50,141 nt of DNA, taken from positions 1 to 50,141 of the IMG/VR virus record IMGVR_UViG_3300017991_000021; one strand, given 5' to 3'. This stretch comes from a virus. The position numbers were made by a program, and so were the translations under genes. The notes under the pieces were generated by a model. The model worked only from the letters and a program-made list of their open reading frames with translations, was not told the origin of the DNA and ran no database searches. Positions 32,484-40,770 of the stretch are shown here, piece after piece; within the stretch, counting starts at the first letter, position 1; each line of letters opens with the position of its first letter.

Positions 32484-32914
32484 GCTAGCCCTTTCATTGA
32501 GTCACCGCAAATATCCGGGGATAAGCCGAGATCGCACCCAGAATCACGGTACTGACAATGGCTGCACGGGTCTTTGCTTTTCAAGTGCTCGTGCAGTAGA
32601 CCAGAGGCATTGAACAGTACGCCGCACAGCGCCTCGGTCAGCGTGATTTCATGGCCGTCCTTTGGATCAAACGCCCGCCATCCCCGATGGATAGTCCATA
32701 CATCGACCCAATGACGCCACCCTGATTTGCGATACTGGTCTTGCGGGATTCCTTTCTGCCAGTTGTCGCTTGCTCGCATCGCGCCGTCAGCCTGCACGCG
32801 ATGCGCGTGCATGTACTCCGCGTAGCGCTTGAGCACGAGCGGGCTCAGAAAGCCGTCGTAGTCGAGCTTCCCGTCGTCGGAATCGCGTGTGGCTCCGCTA
32901 TCGAATGTCCGCAC
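32480..32914 (-). CDS. dATP/dGTP diphosphohydrolase-like (MazZ-related) protein
   Basis: 144 aa from GTG 32914, preferred because AAAGGA stands 8 bases upstream; an in-frame GTG at 32971 would lengthen it into the next gene. MRTFDSGATRDSDDGKLDYD, LSPLVLKRYAEYM and NWQKGIP with SGWRHWVDVW are hallmarks of the all-helical MazG-like family linked to dATP/dGTP hydrolysis in phages that replace adenine by 2-aminoadenine. A Cys-rich tail (117, 120, 127, 136) may bind zinc. No PurZ or DpoZ relative is seen, so the role here is likely general nucleotide-pool control. Confidence 0.82.
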   Translation of the reverse strand: MRTFDSGATRDSDDGKLDYDGFLSPLVLKRYAEYMHAHRVQADGAMRASDNWQKGIPQDQYRKSGWRHWVDVWTIHRGWRAFDPKDGHEITLTEALCGVLFNASGLLHEHLKSKDPCSHCQYRDSGCDLGLSPDICGDSMKGLA

Positions 32915-33624
32915 GATGCTTTCCTTTGGTGTGTGAATCGGGACTTGTGATACTTTTCGCCGCGACCGCACGGCATGATCTCGTGATAGGGTACGCCGTC
33001 CAGTATGACGGCAGCAGAGAGGATGGGCCGCTCCTTGATGTGCTTACCGTAGGCAAACTGGTAGGCATCAACGTCAATCCCACATCCGACATCGACTGAA
33101 AAGACGCGCTGCATGGGGTTGGCGCGCCACTTCACGCCGGCGCGCGAATGGCAATGTCCCATGACGACGGGCATAAGCATCTTGCCGGCTGTGTTCCAGG
33201 CAGGGTGAACTCCCCCTTGCCCCGTGCCGTGAAAGTAGTACACGCCGTCGATGATATGCTCGTGCCGCCAGTCCCAGCCGGGTGTGCTCCACGTCTCGCG
33301 ATAGTCTCGAATGAATCGCGAGGGGATGTTGACGGATTCAGCGAGCCTAATCACGCGCTCATCGTGGTTGCCGATGCACACCTTGGCTTTTGGGAACGCA
33401 CGATACCAGAGCTTGATCTGCTGCCGAGCTAGTATGTACTCATCATCTGCGCCGGGGCAATTCGGATTGTTGGCGTGGAATGAGATTGCTTGAAAGTCAA
33501 TCACGTCACCCATGAAGATTATCTGATTGCACTTCCACTCCGCGCGCAAGTCCTTGCAGAACTGCAAGTAGCCTGGATGCGTTGCGGGGGCGTGAATGTC
33601 TCCAATGGCTAGGACTCGTGACAT
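32845..33624 (-). CDS. Calcineurin-like metallophosphoesterase
   Basis: 259 aa. The metal-binding motifs are complete: GDIH (residues 8-11), GDVID (about 39-43), GNHDE (about 85-89) and GHCHS (about 155-159). Phage members of this superfamily cleave phosphodiesters or nucleotides and may repair or recycle DNA ends. The last 40 residues are low complexity and overlap the start of the next gene by 70 bases, so the functional domain ends near residue 220. AAGAGG precedes the ATG. Substrate cannot be read from the sequence. Confidence 0.9.
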   Translation of the reverse strand: MSRVLAIGDIHAPATHPGYLQFCKDLRAEWKCNQIIFMGDVIDFQAISFHANNPNCPGADDEYILARQQIKLWYRAFPKAKVCIGNHDERVIRLAESVNIPSRFIRDYRETWSTPGWDWRHEHIIDGVYYFHGTGQGGVHPAWNTAGKMLMPVVMGHCHSRAGVKWRANPMQRVFSVDVGCGIDVDAYQFAYGKHIKERPILSAAVILDGVPYHEIMPCGRGEKYHKSRFTHQRKASCGHSIAEPHAIPTTGSSTTTAF

Positions 33625-34139
33625 GATGGCCTCTTGGGGTTCATTTCTCTCAGTAACTTCCGGGCACGATGCGCTAAACTATGAAACAGCGGACCCTCAA
33701 CGACGCGCAGGTTAGTCATTTCGACGATTTCACGGATCATGCGGTACATAGCCAATGCTTCATCGCGTCCAACGCGCGATGGCACCGCAGGAATGTCGCG
33801 GCAGCGGGCCTGATCTTGGTCGATAGACGCGCCAGGGTCAGGCTGCCCCCTCGGCGTTCCGCGGTCATTCCTGTAGAGATACGCAAACCGGCTTATGGCC
33901 TTAATATCGCGTTGACTCACGGCCATTCGTACTTCGATGGCCGGGATCGGCAGTTTGCATGTGAGGAGGTACTTGATTTCCGCCACGACCTTTGGATCAA
34001 GTGCTTCAACTCGCCGTAACATGCGCTTGATGCGCTGTACCGTGTCTGGCGATACGCCGCACTCCTGAGCGATGGCGCGGTCGGTCTGCCCAGCACGAAT
34101 AGCCTCTCGCACCTTTTCTTCGATGGCATACGAAATCAT
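33609..34139 (-). CDS. HTH DNA-binding protein
   Basis: 176 aa. Residues 5-45 form a resolvase/Hin-like helix-turn-helix (AIRAGQTDRAIAQECGVSPD, then TVQRIKRMLRR). The remainder is helical and basic with no enzyme motif. It overlaps the RusA gene by 4 bases upstream and the phosphoesterase gene by 16 downstream, so it is made as part of the replication-recombination group. It may be a late-gene activator or replication accessory. Middle and late phage regulators often sit here. Confidence 0.72.
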   Translation of the reverse strand: MISYAIEEKVREAIRAGQTDRAIAQECGVSPDTVQRIKRMLRRVEALDPKVVAEIKYLLTCKLPIPAIEVRMAVSQRDIKAISRFAYLYRNDRGTPRGQPDPGASIDQDQARCRDIPAVPSRVGRDEALAMYRMIREIVEMTNLRVVEGPLFHSLAHRARKLLREMNPKRPSCHES

Positions 34140-34525
34140 TGGACCACTCTCGTAATCGTCAGTACGACCCGCGGATACTCTCGATCAATTCCCGTTGATG
34201 GGGGGAGACGTTGAAGGTGATCGTAGTCATCGTCGGGAATTAAACCCGCATCAACAATGCCGTCGTAAGCAGACTTGAGCGATGCGTTATCGTTGTCGGG
34301 ATCGCGGCGTCGCTTGGTCTTGCGATAGAAGGCAGCTTGGACGGTCGCCCTCTCCCACGGCGCACTCTCAATCTGCTCTGCTAGGATTGCTTCCTTGGCT
34401 AACCGTCGGTACTTCTTGGCGGCTGCTGCTTTCTTGAAGCGACCGCCCAGCGATGCGATCATACTGTTGGGCGAAAGCACCCTTGGGGGTGGCGGAAGGA
34501 CAATCACCAGTATTTCCGATTGCAT
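34136..34525 (-). CDS. rusA: RusA-like Holliday junction resolvase
   Basis: 129 aa from ATG 34525. LPPPPRVLSPNSM at the start and the acidic core RRRDPDNDNASLKSAYDG followed by GLIPDDDYDHL are typical of RusA; the three Asp and the Lys of the active site are all present. It cuts four-way junctions formed in recombination or replication. Its first 158 bases overlap the end of the prim-pol gene in another frame, which is unusually long. It fits with the Sak4-like and DUF669 proteins as a recombination pathway. Confidence 0.9.
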   Translation of the reverse strand: MQSEILVIVLPPPPRVLSPNSMIASLGGRFKKAAAAKKYRRLAKEAILAEQIESAPWERATVQAAFYRKTKRRRDPDNDNASLKSAYDGIVDAGLIPDDDYDHLQRLPPSTGIDREYPRVVLTITRVVQ

Positions 34526-36749
34526 GGTTCTGTGGAGCATATTGCGGTACCCAGAACTTCGCCGTGTGGCCGGATGGTATGCAAATTAGTTCACCGGCTT
34601 CTAGGAGATCGGCTACCATCTGGTCACGGAGGCGCTGATTCAGGAATTGACTTTTCCTGGTAATGTCTCGCTTGACGCAACCAGCCTTACCAAATTGCCG
34701 AACGATGGCAACGAGTTTACGCTTAGCCGCTTCCGTGATTGAAGCTGTGATTTCCGGCTCGACTGTCATTACAAAATCAGCTAGGAGGAACTTCATTAAC
34801 CGGCAGGCATATTGTGCATCCTGCTGCGAAATCACGGGTTGCTCAAAGGCTTGTCCAGCGGCGACAATGAGAGCAACCCGACGCGCATTTTCCTCGGCCT
34901 TGAGCCAAATACTCCCACTGTCGCTATTGTGCCTGGCTTGGTGCTCTGCATAGGCATCGAACGCCACAAACTCACGCTCAGCCTCAACCTGCGTGGGAAT
35001 TACGATCTGCTGCCCAATGGCCGGTGTGTGACTCGGCGTAGCAAGCGTCTTAACATCGCCGCCACTAAAATCCAGCGGCACTTGGCGCGTAGCCCATGCC
35101 TGTACGTCCTGGATGAGATCATCTGGTATCCCTCCTAGCTTCAAGCCGCGTGCCTTACTGGGCATGTCGTGGGAATAGAATGTCAGGACGCGACTAATCC
35201 ACCCATCTTGTAAGTTCTGCGGTGTCAGGCCCTCGGTGAAACGCTCGGGAGTTGAGGCACCGTACAGGCAAAGGCAAGGCTGTATGATGGTTCGCTGCTT
35301 ATCACTCAGGGCATACTCACGGCCGAGATAGACACTCCCGGCAGCCGAGTAGAGCTTCATTAGCATCGACACCACTTGCGCATGATGTGAACTGCCGCCA
35401 GAGCGCATGAATGACAGTAAGTGCCCAATTTCATCCCACAGGAACAGTGTTGCCGGTTGCGCAGCAAGCCTCTCTTCTATGGCGGCGTCAGACGTAACGG
35501 TATCGCCACCTAATAGCTCAGCCGCTCCAGCCTCAGTGAACAACCGGCGTATTTGATTCATGGCGTGCGCTTTGCCGGCACTTGATGGTGCAATGCCAAC
35601 ACAGTAGAGATTGGTGTAGTTTCCAAGCTCGTCACGAATCTTCCGGCCGAATAGAGCGCCAAGTGCCGCTAGTGAGCATCCAAGCGCCAGGAGTGGCTGC
35701 GGCTTAATGGCAGTGGCATTGATCCAGGAGCAAATACGGCCAAGTAATCCAGTGGGCGAACACAGGAAGGCAAGTTCCTCACGGTAAAGCGCGGATTTCT
35801 TGTCCGCGTGCTCTCGTTGCGCCTCGGCAATGAGTGCCGCAATATCTCCTGGGCTCGGCAAGATTACTGGGGTGCTGTATCCCGCGTCTTCCAGTAGCCA
35901 TCCGTGCGGCTTCCCCCTTGGCGGGTTCTTGCGCGCTTCGGTAATCTTGCGCATGAAGTCTTTGTAGTCGCGCTGATTCGTTAAGTCCCACGGCGGAACG
36001 CATCGCGGATTATATTCGCTGGCTAATAGCTCAAAGGCCACCGTGTCAGAAAGCGCAAAGCCACCAACTAGACATTGCGCAGCCCAGAGGAGCTTGTCGT
36101 GGCCTGCTTGTCCCTGCACCGCCGCATCACATGCTGCGAGGTAGCCCCTGGCCCGCTCGACAACAGCGGTATCTGGCAATACACTGGTACGCATCGGTAC
36201 TCGAACTTGCGTCTCCTGCGACCAGGGAGCGCGTGTGGCGGGCCGGAGGAAATCAGGATAGTCCGCAGGCGTTCGTTGCCAGGGAGCGCAGCCAGGAGAC
36301 CACTTGTATTGACCGCCATTCGGATGAATAGACGGCGCAACCACTACATAGTAACCGTTGCCGCGAATGTCGATGCCAGGCCGAAAGCTGTTGCGGTTAG
36401 CGGGCGGATTGCTCGCCTGAAAGAACGCATGGAATCCCCCACGTGGCGTGTCTTGGCGTACTGTCTCTGGTAACGACGGAAACTCTTTGAGCGACTCGTG
36501 ACCGTCGATACCCCTACCGCTATCTGTATCTACATCGACGACATACACACTGCTAATCTCACCACACGCGACGGCGATGTTGGCACTCGGCCACTTCGAC
36601 CACCATTCACGAATCTGCGCCTCGTCGGTGGTAGCGTCCTTTACGCCATGCGCAGTAATGGGGCGCTTCTCGCCTGGCGCAAGCGGAAAGACCGCCCAGC
36701 CAAGTGAGGCGTAATGTAGCGCGGGTCCGAGGAAGGGGGTAGTTACCAA
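34368..36749 (-). CDS. Primase-polymerase with DUF3987 helicase-like domain
   Basis: 793 aa if it starts at TTG 36749 (GAAGGGAAG before it, overlapping the previous stop region); an in-frame TTG at 36794 is less likely. The prim-pol domain (residues about 8-180) has YASLGWAVFPLAPGEKRP, catalytic Asp72 and Asp74 (VVDVDTD) and His107 (PRGGFHAFF). The second half is DUF3987-like, with a P-loop-like APSSAGKA and LFLWDEIGHLL Walker B. It primes and probably unwinds DNA and replaces the DnaB/DnaG pair. With no other polymerase in the genome it may also extend primers. The last 50 residues overlap RusA in another frame. Confidence 0.88.
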   Translation of the reverse strand: MVTTPFLGPALHYASLGWAVFPLAPGEKRPITAHGVKDATTDEAQIREWWSKWPSANIAVACGEISSVYVVDVDTDSGRGIDGHESLKEFPSLPETVRQDTPRGGFHAFFQASNPPANRNSFRPGIDIRGNGYYVVVAPSIHPNGGQYKWSPGCAPWQRTPADYPDFLRPATRAPWSQETQVRVPMRTSVLPDTAVVERARGYLAACDAAVQGQAGHDKLLWAAQCLVGGFALSDTVAFELLASEYNPRCVPPWDLTNQRDYKDFMRKITEARKNPPRGKPHGWLLEDAGYSTPVILPSPGDIAALIAEAQREHADKKSALYREELAFLCSPTGLLGRICSWINATAIKPQPLLALGCSLAALGALFGRKIRDELGNYTNLYCVGIAPSSAGKAHAMNQIRRLFTEAGAAELLGGDTVTSDAAIEERLAAQPATLFLWDEIGHLLSFMRSGGSSHHAQVVSMLMKLYSAAGSVYLGREYALSDKQRTIIQPCLCLYGASTPERFTEGLTPQNLQDGWISRVLTFYSHDMPSKARGLKLGGIPDDLIQDVQAWATRQVPLDFSGGDVKTLATPSHTPAIGQQIVIPTQVEAEREFVAFDAYAEHQARHNSDSGSIWLKAEENARRVALIVAAGQAFEQPVISQQDAQYACRLMKFLLADFVMTVEPEITASITEAAKRKLVAIVRQFGKAGCVKRDITRKSQFLNQRLRDQMVADLLEAGELICIPSGHTAKFWVPQYAPQNHAIGNTGDCPSATPKGAFAQQYDRIAGRSLQESSSRQEVPTVSQGSNPSRAD

Positions 36750-36985
36750 GGCTTCCCTTCGGCAAGTAAGTGATGGCCCTTGGCAGTTAGCCAACCACTG
36801 CGCAAAGACACGCCGTATTCGATCAGCCCTCGCTTAGCTGCGCGTTCCATCGCGCGGTAGCAAACCTTTTCGCACGCGCCTGTATGGTCTGCCAGGATTT
36901 CGTAGGGCCAGCGGCAATCGGCGTATGTACGGGCTTGTCTCACCGCCCAGCACACATGGTAATCACTAATAGCCTTCGCTTGCAT
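36743..36985 (-). CDS. Small winged-helix-like protein
   Basis: 80 aa. The sequence WPYEILADHTGACEKVCYRAMERAAKRGLIEYGVSLRSGWLTAKG, read in parts, is a winged-helix: helix, recognition helix (VCYRAMERA) and a beta wing. The ATG overlaps the helicase stop (TAATG), and its own stop overlaps the prim-pol start. It probably loads or regulates the replication proteins or acts as a transcription factor. Small proteins like this are frequent between phage helicase and primase genes. Confidence 0.7.
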   Translation of the reverse strand: MQAKAISDYHVCWAVRQARTYADCRWPYEILADHTGACEKVCYRAMERAAKRGLIEYGVSLRSGWLTAKGHHLLAEGKPW

Positions 36986-38601
36986 TACGTATCACCAGTT
37001 GCGAGTTCTTGATTCCAGTCCACTACCTCGTAGTACTTTCCGTTGCGGCGCACAGTAATTGTCTTAGTCCACTCCAGGAGCGCTTGTGATAAGAACAGGT
37101 CTTCAAGCGCGTGATTCACACTTACCTTCCCCTTGCCGCCAAATCGCCGCTTCCACCATTGCTGTGCCTTGAGTCCGGCTGGGCCGTCGTGGTCAAGGCA
37201 TACCCACTCTCGAAACATCGACAGTCCACAGCGGTATTGCACTTTGAGCGAGTCTGGCTTCTCGGGCTTGACGTGCCGAGACACGTAGATAGTATCGACC
37301 TTATAGGTCTCGGGCTCGCTGGATAGAATCGAGCGATCAGATGCCTTGTCGCGGTGCATCCTGCGCTCGTGCTCGACTTGATCGAGCCGCTTCATTTCTT
37401 GCTTAGGAATCTCCCAGCCGCATTGCGGGCACACGCGCACAGCGCGGCTGAACGACTCTCGGCAGCGCTGGCAGGTCGCCATTGCAACGTGATAGCCGCC
37501 GAGTAGGTCAATTGGGCCATGCTCCTCGATACAGCCTGCGAAATCGAGCACAAGACAGAAGTGCTTTCCGTCACAAAGCCGCAAGCCGCGACCGACCATC
37601 TGAGAGAATAGGCCAGCCGAGAGCGTCGGGCGCAATAGAACGATGCAGTCGATATGCGGCGAATCGAATCCCTCGGTTAGCACATTGACATTGCAAACTG
37701 CCCGTACTCTACCGGCCTTGAAGTCACGAATCAGCCGGTCACGTTCGCATTGTCTGGTCTTGCCCGTGAGATACGGGGCGTGAATGCCGTGCCGGGAAAG
37801 TTCTTGCGACACGCGCTTGCAGTGCTCAATATCGACTGTGAAAAACACGACAGCGCGGCGATTTTCGGCACAAATGATCCGCACGGCTTCGGCAACAGCC
37901 GCCGATACAACCTCATCCCGGTTCGTGGCCTTCGCTAAAGACTTAATAATGTAATCACCGCCCGAGTTGCGCCGAACGCCCTGCAATGTCGGTTGTGTCA
38001 CGCCCACTTTCGAGCGCAGGTTACACAAGTAGCCTTGCTCAATCAGGTCCGTGACCTTAGCTTCGTAAACTATTTCGTTGAGGATATGGTCACGGTGGCA
38101 GATGTCACCGCAGCCCATGCGAAACGGGGTGGCCGTCCAGCCGACTACGCGAAGGTCTTGATTGAACCGCTGACAACCATGAATGAAAGTGCGGTATTTG
38201 CCTTCACCAGCGGGCGGAATCCTATGCGCCTCGTCCACGAAAATGAAATCGAAGGGCTGAAACTCCCCAGAACGCTTGAAGATAGAGTCAATCGACGCAA
38301 ATAGAATCTGCGCATCATAGTCCTTCTGCTTCAAGCCGGCGGAGAAAATGCCAATATGCCCCTCTGGATATGCACGTTGTAGCTTCTCGGCATTTTGTTG
38401 CACGAGTTCCTTTCTATGCGCTAGGATACACCCGCGCACCCACGGCGATTGCTCGGCCCATTGACGAATCTGCGCAGCCATAACCACCGACTTCCCGGCG
38501 CCCGTCGGCAAGACGACACAGGGATTGGTGCGCTTTTCGCATACATGCGCGTGGAGCGCGTCGATAGTCTCCTGCTGGTATTGGCGAAGTGTGAAAGTCA
38601 T
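36985..38601 (-). CDS. SF2 DEAH-box helicase with zinc ribbon
   Basis: 538 aa from ATG 38601 (GGTGGA upstream). It has all core motifs: LPTGAGKS (31-38), DEAH (123-126), TATP (156-159), LTEGFD (308-313) and QMVGRGLR (334-341). Cys377, Cys380, Cys391 and Cys394 form a zinc ribbon after the second RecA-like domain, and the last 100 residues are a family-specific tail. This type of phage helicase unwinds or remodels DNA, RNA or branched structures, often beside a RecB-like nuclease as here. It is distinct from a replicative ring helicase. Confidence 0.92.
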   Translation of the reverse strand: MTFTLRQYQQETIDALHAHVCEKRTNPCVVLPTGAGKSVVMAAQIRQWAEQSPWVRGCILAHRKELVQQNAEKLQRAYPEGHIGIFSAGLKQKDYDAQILFASIDSIFKRSGEFQPFDFIFVDEAHRIPPAGEGKYRTFIHGCQRFNQDLRVVGWTATPFRMGCGDICHRDHILNEIVYEAKVTDLIEQGYLCNLRSKVGVTQPTLQGVRRNSGGDYIIKSLAKATNRDEVVSAAVAEAVRIICAENRRAVVFFTVDIEHCKRVSQELSRHGIHAPYLTGKTRQCERDRLIRDFKAGRVRAVCNVNVLTEGFDSPHIDCIVLLRPTLSAGLFSQMVGRGLRLCDGKHFCLVLDFAGCIEEHGPIDLLGGYHVAMATCQRCRESFSRAVRVCPQCGWEIPKQEMKRLDQVEHERRMHRDKASDRSILSSEPETYKVDTIYVSRHVKPEKPDSLKVQYRCGLSMFREWVCLDHDGPAGLKAQQWWKRRFGGKGKVSVNHALEDLFLSQALLEWTKTITVRRNGKYYEVVDWNQELATGDT

Positions 38602-38834
38602 TCGTTCCACCAATCGGCACGACTACGATTCCCTACGGGCATAGTTCCGCCATTCCTCTTAATACGAATACCGCGACTCGCCATGAGTTCACGGCGAAAT
38701 CTTGCCTCTGGACCATTGAGAGTCTTTGTTTTTCTACCCATCCCCCGACTAACCTTGGCGGCAGAGGGGTATTCGCTCAGGGCGACCAGGACATTGAACG
38801 CAATTAGCATCCTACGCTTCTTATTGACAGTCAT
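38598..38834 (-). CDS. Small basic protein between nuclease and helicase
   Basis: 78 aa. Its ATG overlaps the nuclease gene's stop and its stop overlaps the helicase ATG (ATGA), so the three are strictly coupled. Composition is basic with a hydrophobic helix near the start (MLIAFNVLVALSEYP) and a Lys/Arg-rich remainder. The fold may be a small DNA-binding helix bundle. No known family. A nuclease-helicase adaptor is a reasonable guess from coupling alone. Confidence 0.65.
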   Translation of the reverse strand: MTVNKKRRMLIAFNVLVALSEYPSAAKVSRGMGRKTKTLNGPEARFRRELMASRGIRIKRNGGTMPVGNRSRADWWNE

Positions 38835-40147
38835 TCCTTCCCCTCCCGTATCTCTGCTTTGCCAGTCGGCGGAAACACCAGCGCGACGCGCCCGCCGTCG
38901 TACTCGGCGCCGCGGCAGTCGGGTGCTTGCGTTGTGGCAATTGGCGTCAACTCGTCAAGCCTCTCGTGGTATGCGTCTTGCCACGCATCGCAAAGCGCAG
39001 TGACGCGACCCTCCCACACGATCCGCGAGTCTTCGCGCGGATAGCGGGCCTGCAAGTCCGTCGATACACTCACGGCTGTTGCGCCAAACAAGTCTTTAGC
39101 GCCAGTAATCATCTGGTTACGAAGGTCGGAGCGCGCGAGTTTCATAAGCTCCTCGGTGGAATATGCGCCCTCCTGTTGGCCGTGCTTCCACCGATAGCCA
39201 TCCTCTTCCTGAAACTCAATGAACTCCCCTCCGCCGCCTGGCCGGCTATAATCCACGGGCTCGGCGAACGTTACGAGCCCCGGTAAGAGAAGGTGGTCGC
39301 CACACGCTCGCTCCTGGTCGGTAGGCGCGAGGCTTCTCCTGTGCTTCTCGCACACCCACCGGGCCTGGCCGTCCATCTTCGGCGTTGCGTGACAGCACTG
39401 GCGGCAAGAGATCATCGGGAGCGGTACGGCCTGGCCTTCGACGCCCCAACAAGTATCGTGCGCATCGCACCATCGGCACTCATAGTAGTTGGGGCGATTG
39501 GCGATTCTTTCAGGTGGCTCCGTCGCGTTAATTATTCGTTCGGCGCGTTGCATTAGCGCCTCGGCGGCTTCTTTGTCATATCGCACGCGCTCTGAATACA
39601 GGTCGTCGTTGTCTTTGTTGCGGGCCAAGTACACGCATCTAGTCAAGCCTGTCAGTAACATGTAGACTTGTGCCTGGGCCCAATGCTGCGGCTTCGATCT
39701 CTGCATACCTTCCTTGGTTAGCTCCCCAAACGACTTGGAGTTGTGGGTCTTGAACTCAAGGACATGCCAGGTCTTCGGGGCCTCGGGAACACCAATCGCG
39801 CAGCCGTCCATGTGGCCCGAGAAATGGCCGCCAAGCGCCGTAACCTCGAATTGCTCGTCGGTGCCGGGGTCTACTTCGTGGACGGTACAGCCTATCGCGC
39901 GAAGCTCTTTGACAAAGCGAGCTTCCTCCAAGTCACCCGTCTCAAAGAGACGGTACATGCGACCGGAGAAGTTGCGCTTCACGCATTGCCGAAAGGTGTA
40001 CCAGAGGTAACGCTCGCACGAGTGGCCTATGATTGAGGCACCTAAGTAGCCCCGGGCAGGCTCGGCGTCGCCGCGCTTCTTGTGGTAATCGAAAATCGCG
40101 GCAACGGTCTTGGATTGCGTCGGCAAATGCTGTGCTATGTCGCTCAT
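38831..40147 (-). CDS. RecB/Cas4-like PD-(D/E)XK nuclease
   Basis: 438 aa from ATG 40147. The nuclease core shows Glu75/76, Asp114 (SGHMDG) and the EFK motif (131-133, WHVLEFKTHN). Cys44 (GHSCERYLWY) together with the CRWCDAHDTC cluster is the arrangement that holds an iron-sulfur cluster in Cas4/AddB-type nucleases. About 190 further residues with more Cys pairs follow. Such enzymes resect DNA ends for recombination. The neighbouring helicase and Sak4-like protein suggest a common exonuclease-annealing or invasion route. No cas genes or CRISPR array are present. Confidence 0.88.
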   Translation of the reverse strand: MSDIAQHLPTQSKTVAAIFDYHKKRGDAEPARGYLGASIIGHSCERYLWYTFRQCVKRNFSGRMYRLFETGDLEEARFVKELRAIGCTVHEVDPGTDEQFEVTALGGHFSGHMDGCAIGVPEAPKTWHVLEFKTHNSKSFGELTKEGMQRSKPQHWAQAQVYMLLTGLTRCVYLARNKDNDDLYSERVRYDKEAAEALMQRAERIINATEPPERIANRPNYYECRWCDAHDTCWGVEGQAVPLPMISCRQCCHATPKMDGQARWVCEKHRRSLAPTDQERACGDHLLLPGLVTFAEPVDYSRPGGGGEFIEFQEEDGYRWKHGQQEGAYSTEELMKLARSDLRNQMITGAKDLFGATAVSVSTDLQARYPREDSRIVWEGRVTALCDAWQDAYHERLDELTPIATTQAPDCRGAEYDGGRVALVFPPTGKAEIREGKE

Positions 40148-40770
40148 TGGGCCGACTCTTTGCGGATTTTCATGCCTGGCCTGAGTCTGATACACGACCG
40201 ACACACAAGGCCAGTGGAGGGATTGGTGTAGAGCGCCGACGCGCAGAGTTTAGATCGCTGTCGGCCGCAGATGTAGCAGCGGCCTTGCTGGCGCTGAAGC
40301 ATCAGGTTATAGGCGTCTAAGGTAATACCAGCTTGCGCGCGCAACTTCCGGTCACGCTGCTTGCGAAGTGTCTGTGGCGTGGCATTGCTGCGTCGGGATT
40401 GCAGGCTCGCCTTACAGATGCACGAGTGACAAGCCAAGCCACCGAGTTGACCCATGAATCGTGAAGCTCGTAGCTTAGCGGGTTCGCCGTAACGCTCGTC
40501 GCGCGGCTTGGCCTCCCGCCCGCAACAAGCGCAGCGTCCATGCTGCGCTTGTTGCAAAGCATCGCGTTCCGTCGCGCTTAATCCGTAAGTCGTGCGCAAA
40601 CGCCAGTCCTCGATGAGTGCCCGCTTCTTGATGCGCCGACGAATGGCCCCCTCGGCTTTCTTGAGAGCCTCAGCGCGGCGCCGTTCAATTTCGCGCTGGT
40701 TTGCGAGATGCGCAGCCTTATTGGGGCACGAATAATTCTTGGGCTTGAGTATAATGCGATTCGCTCTCAC
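40144..40770 (-). CDS. Endonuclease VII-like zinc protein, doubled and degenerate
   Basis: 208 aa from GTG 40770, which overlaps the previous stop (GTGA). Two copies of an endonuclease VII-type unit are visible: YGLSATERDALQQAQHGRC with CxxC and a later CHSC, and AGITLDAYNLMLQRQQGRC with CYIC and CRSC. The usual Asp-His-Asp-His stretch between the Cys pairs, needed for cutting, is absent in both, so the protein may bind DNA or junctions without cleaving them. Helical basic linker (ERRRAEALKKAEGAIRRR) near the N terminus. Confidence 0.7.
   Translation of the reverse strand: MRANRIILKPKNYSCPNKAAHLANQREIERRRAEALKKAEGAIRRRIKKRALIEDWRLRTTYGLSATERDALQQAQHGRCACCGREAKPRDERYGEPAKLRASRFMGQLGGLACHSCICKASLQSRRSNATPQTLRKQRDRKLRAQAGITLDAYNLMLQRQQGRCYICGRQRSKLCASALYTNPSTGLVCRSCIRLRPGMKIRKESAQ

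Noticed and set aside
32480-32914. Evidence for a 2-aminoadenine (Z) genome
   Set aside because: Only a MazZ-like protein is present. No PurZ-like synthetase, DatZ or DpoZ-like polymerase could be found, so no claim of a modified base is made.
38831-38834. Cas4-based defence or CRISPR adaptation function for the PD-(D/E)XK nuclease
   Set aside because: Its neighbours are helicase, Sak4-like and DUF669 recombination genes; Cas1, Cas2 and repeats are absent.
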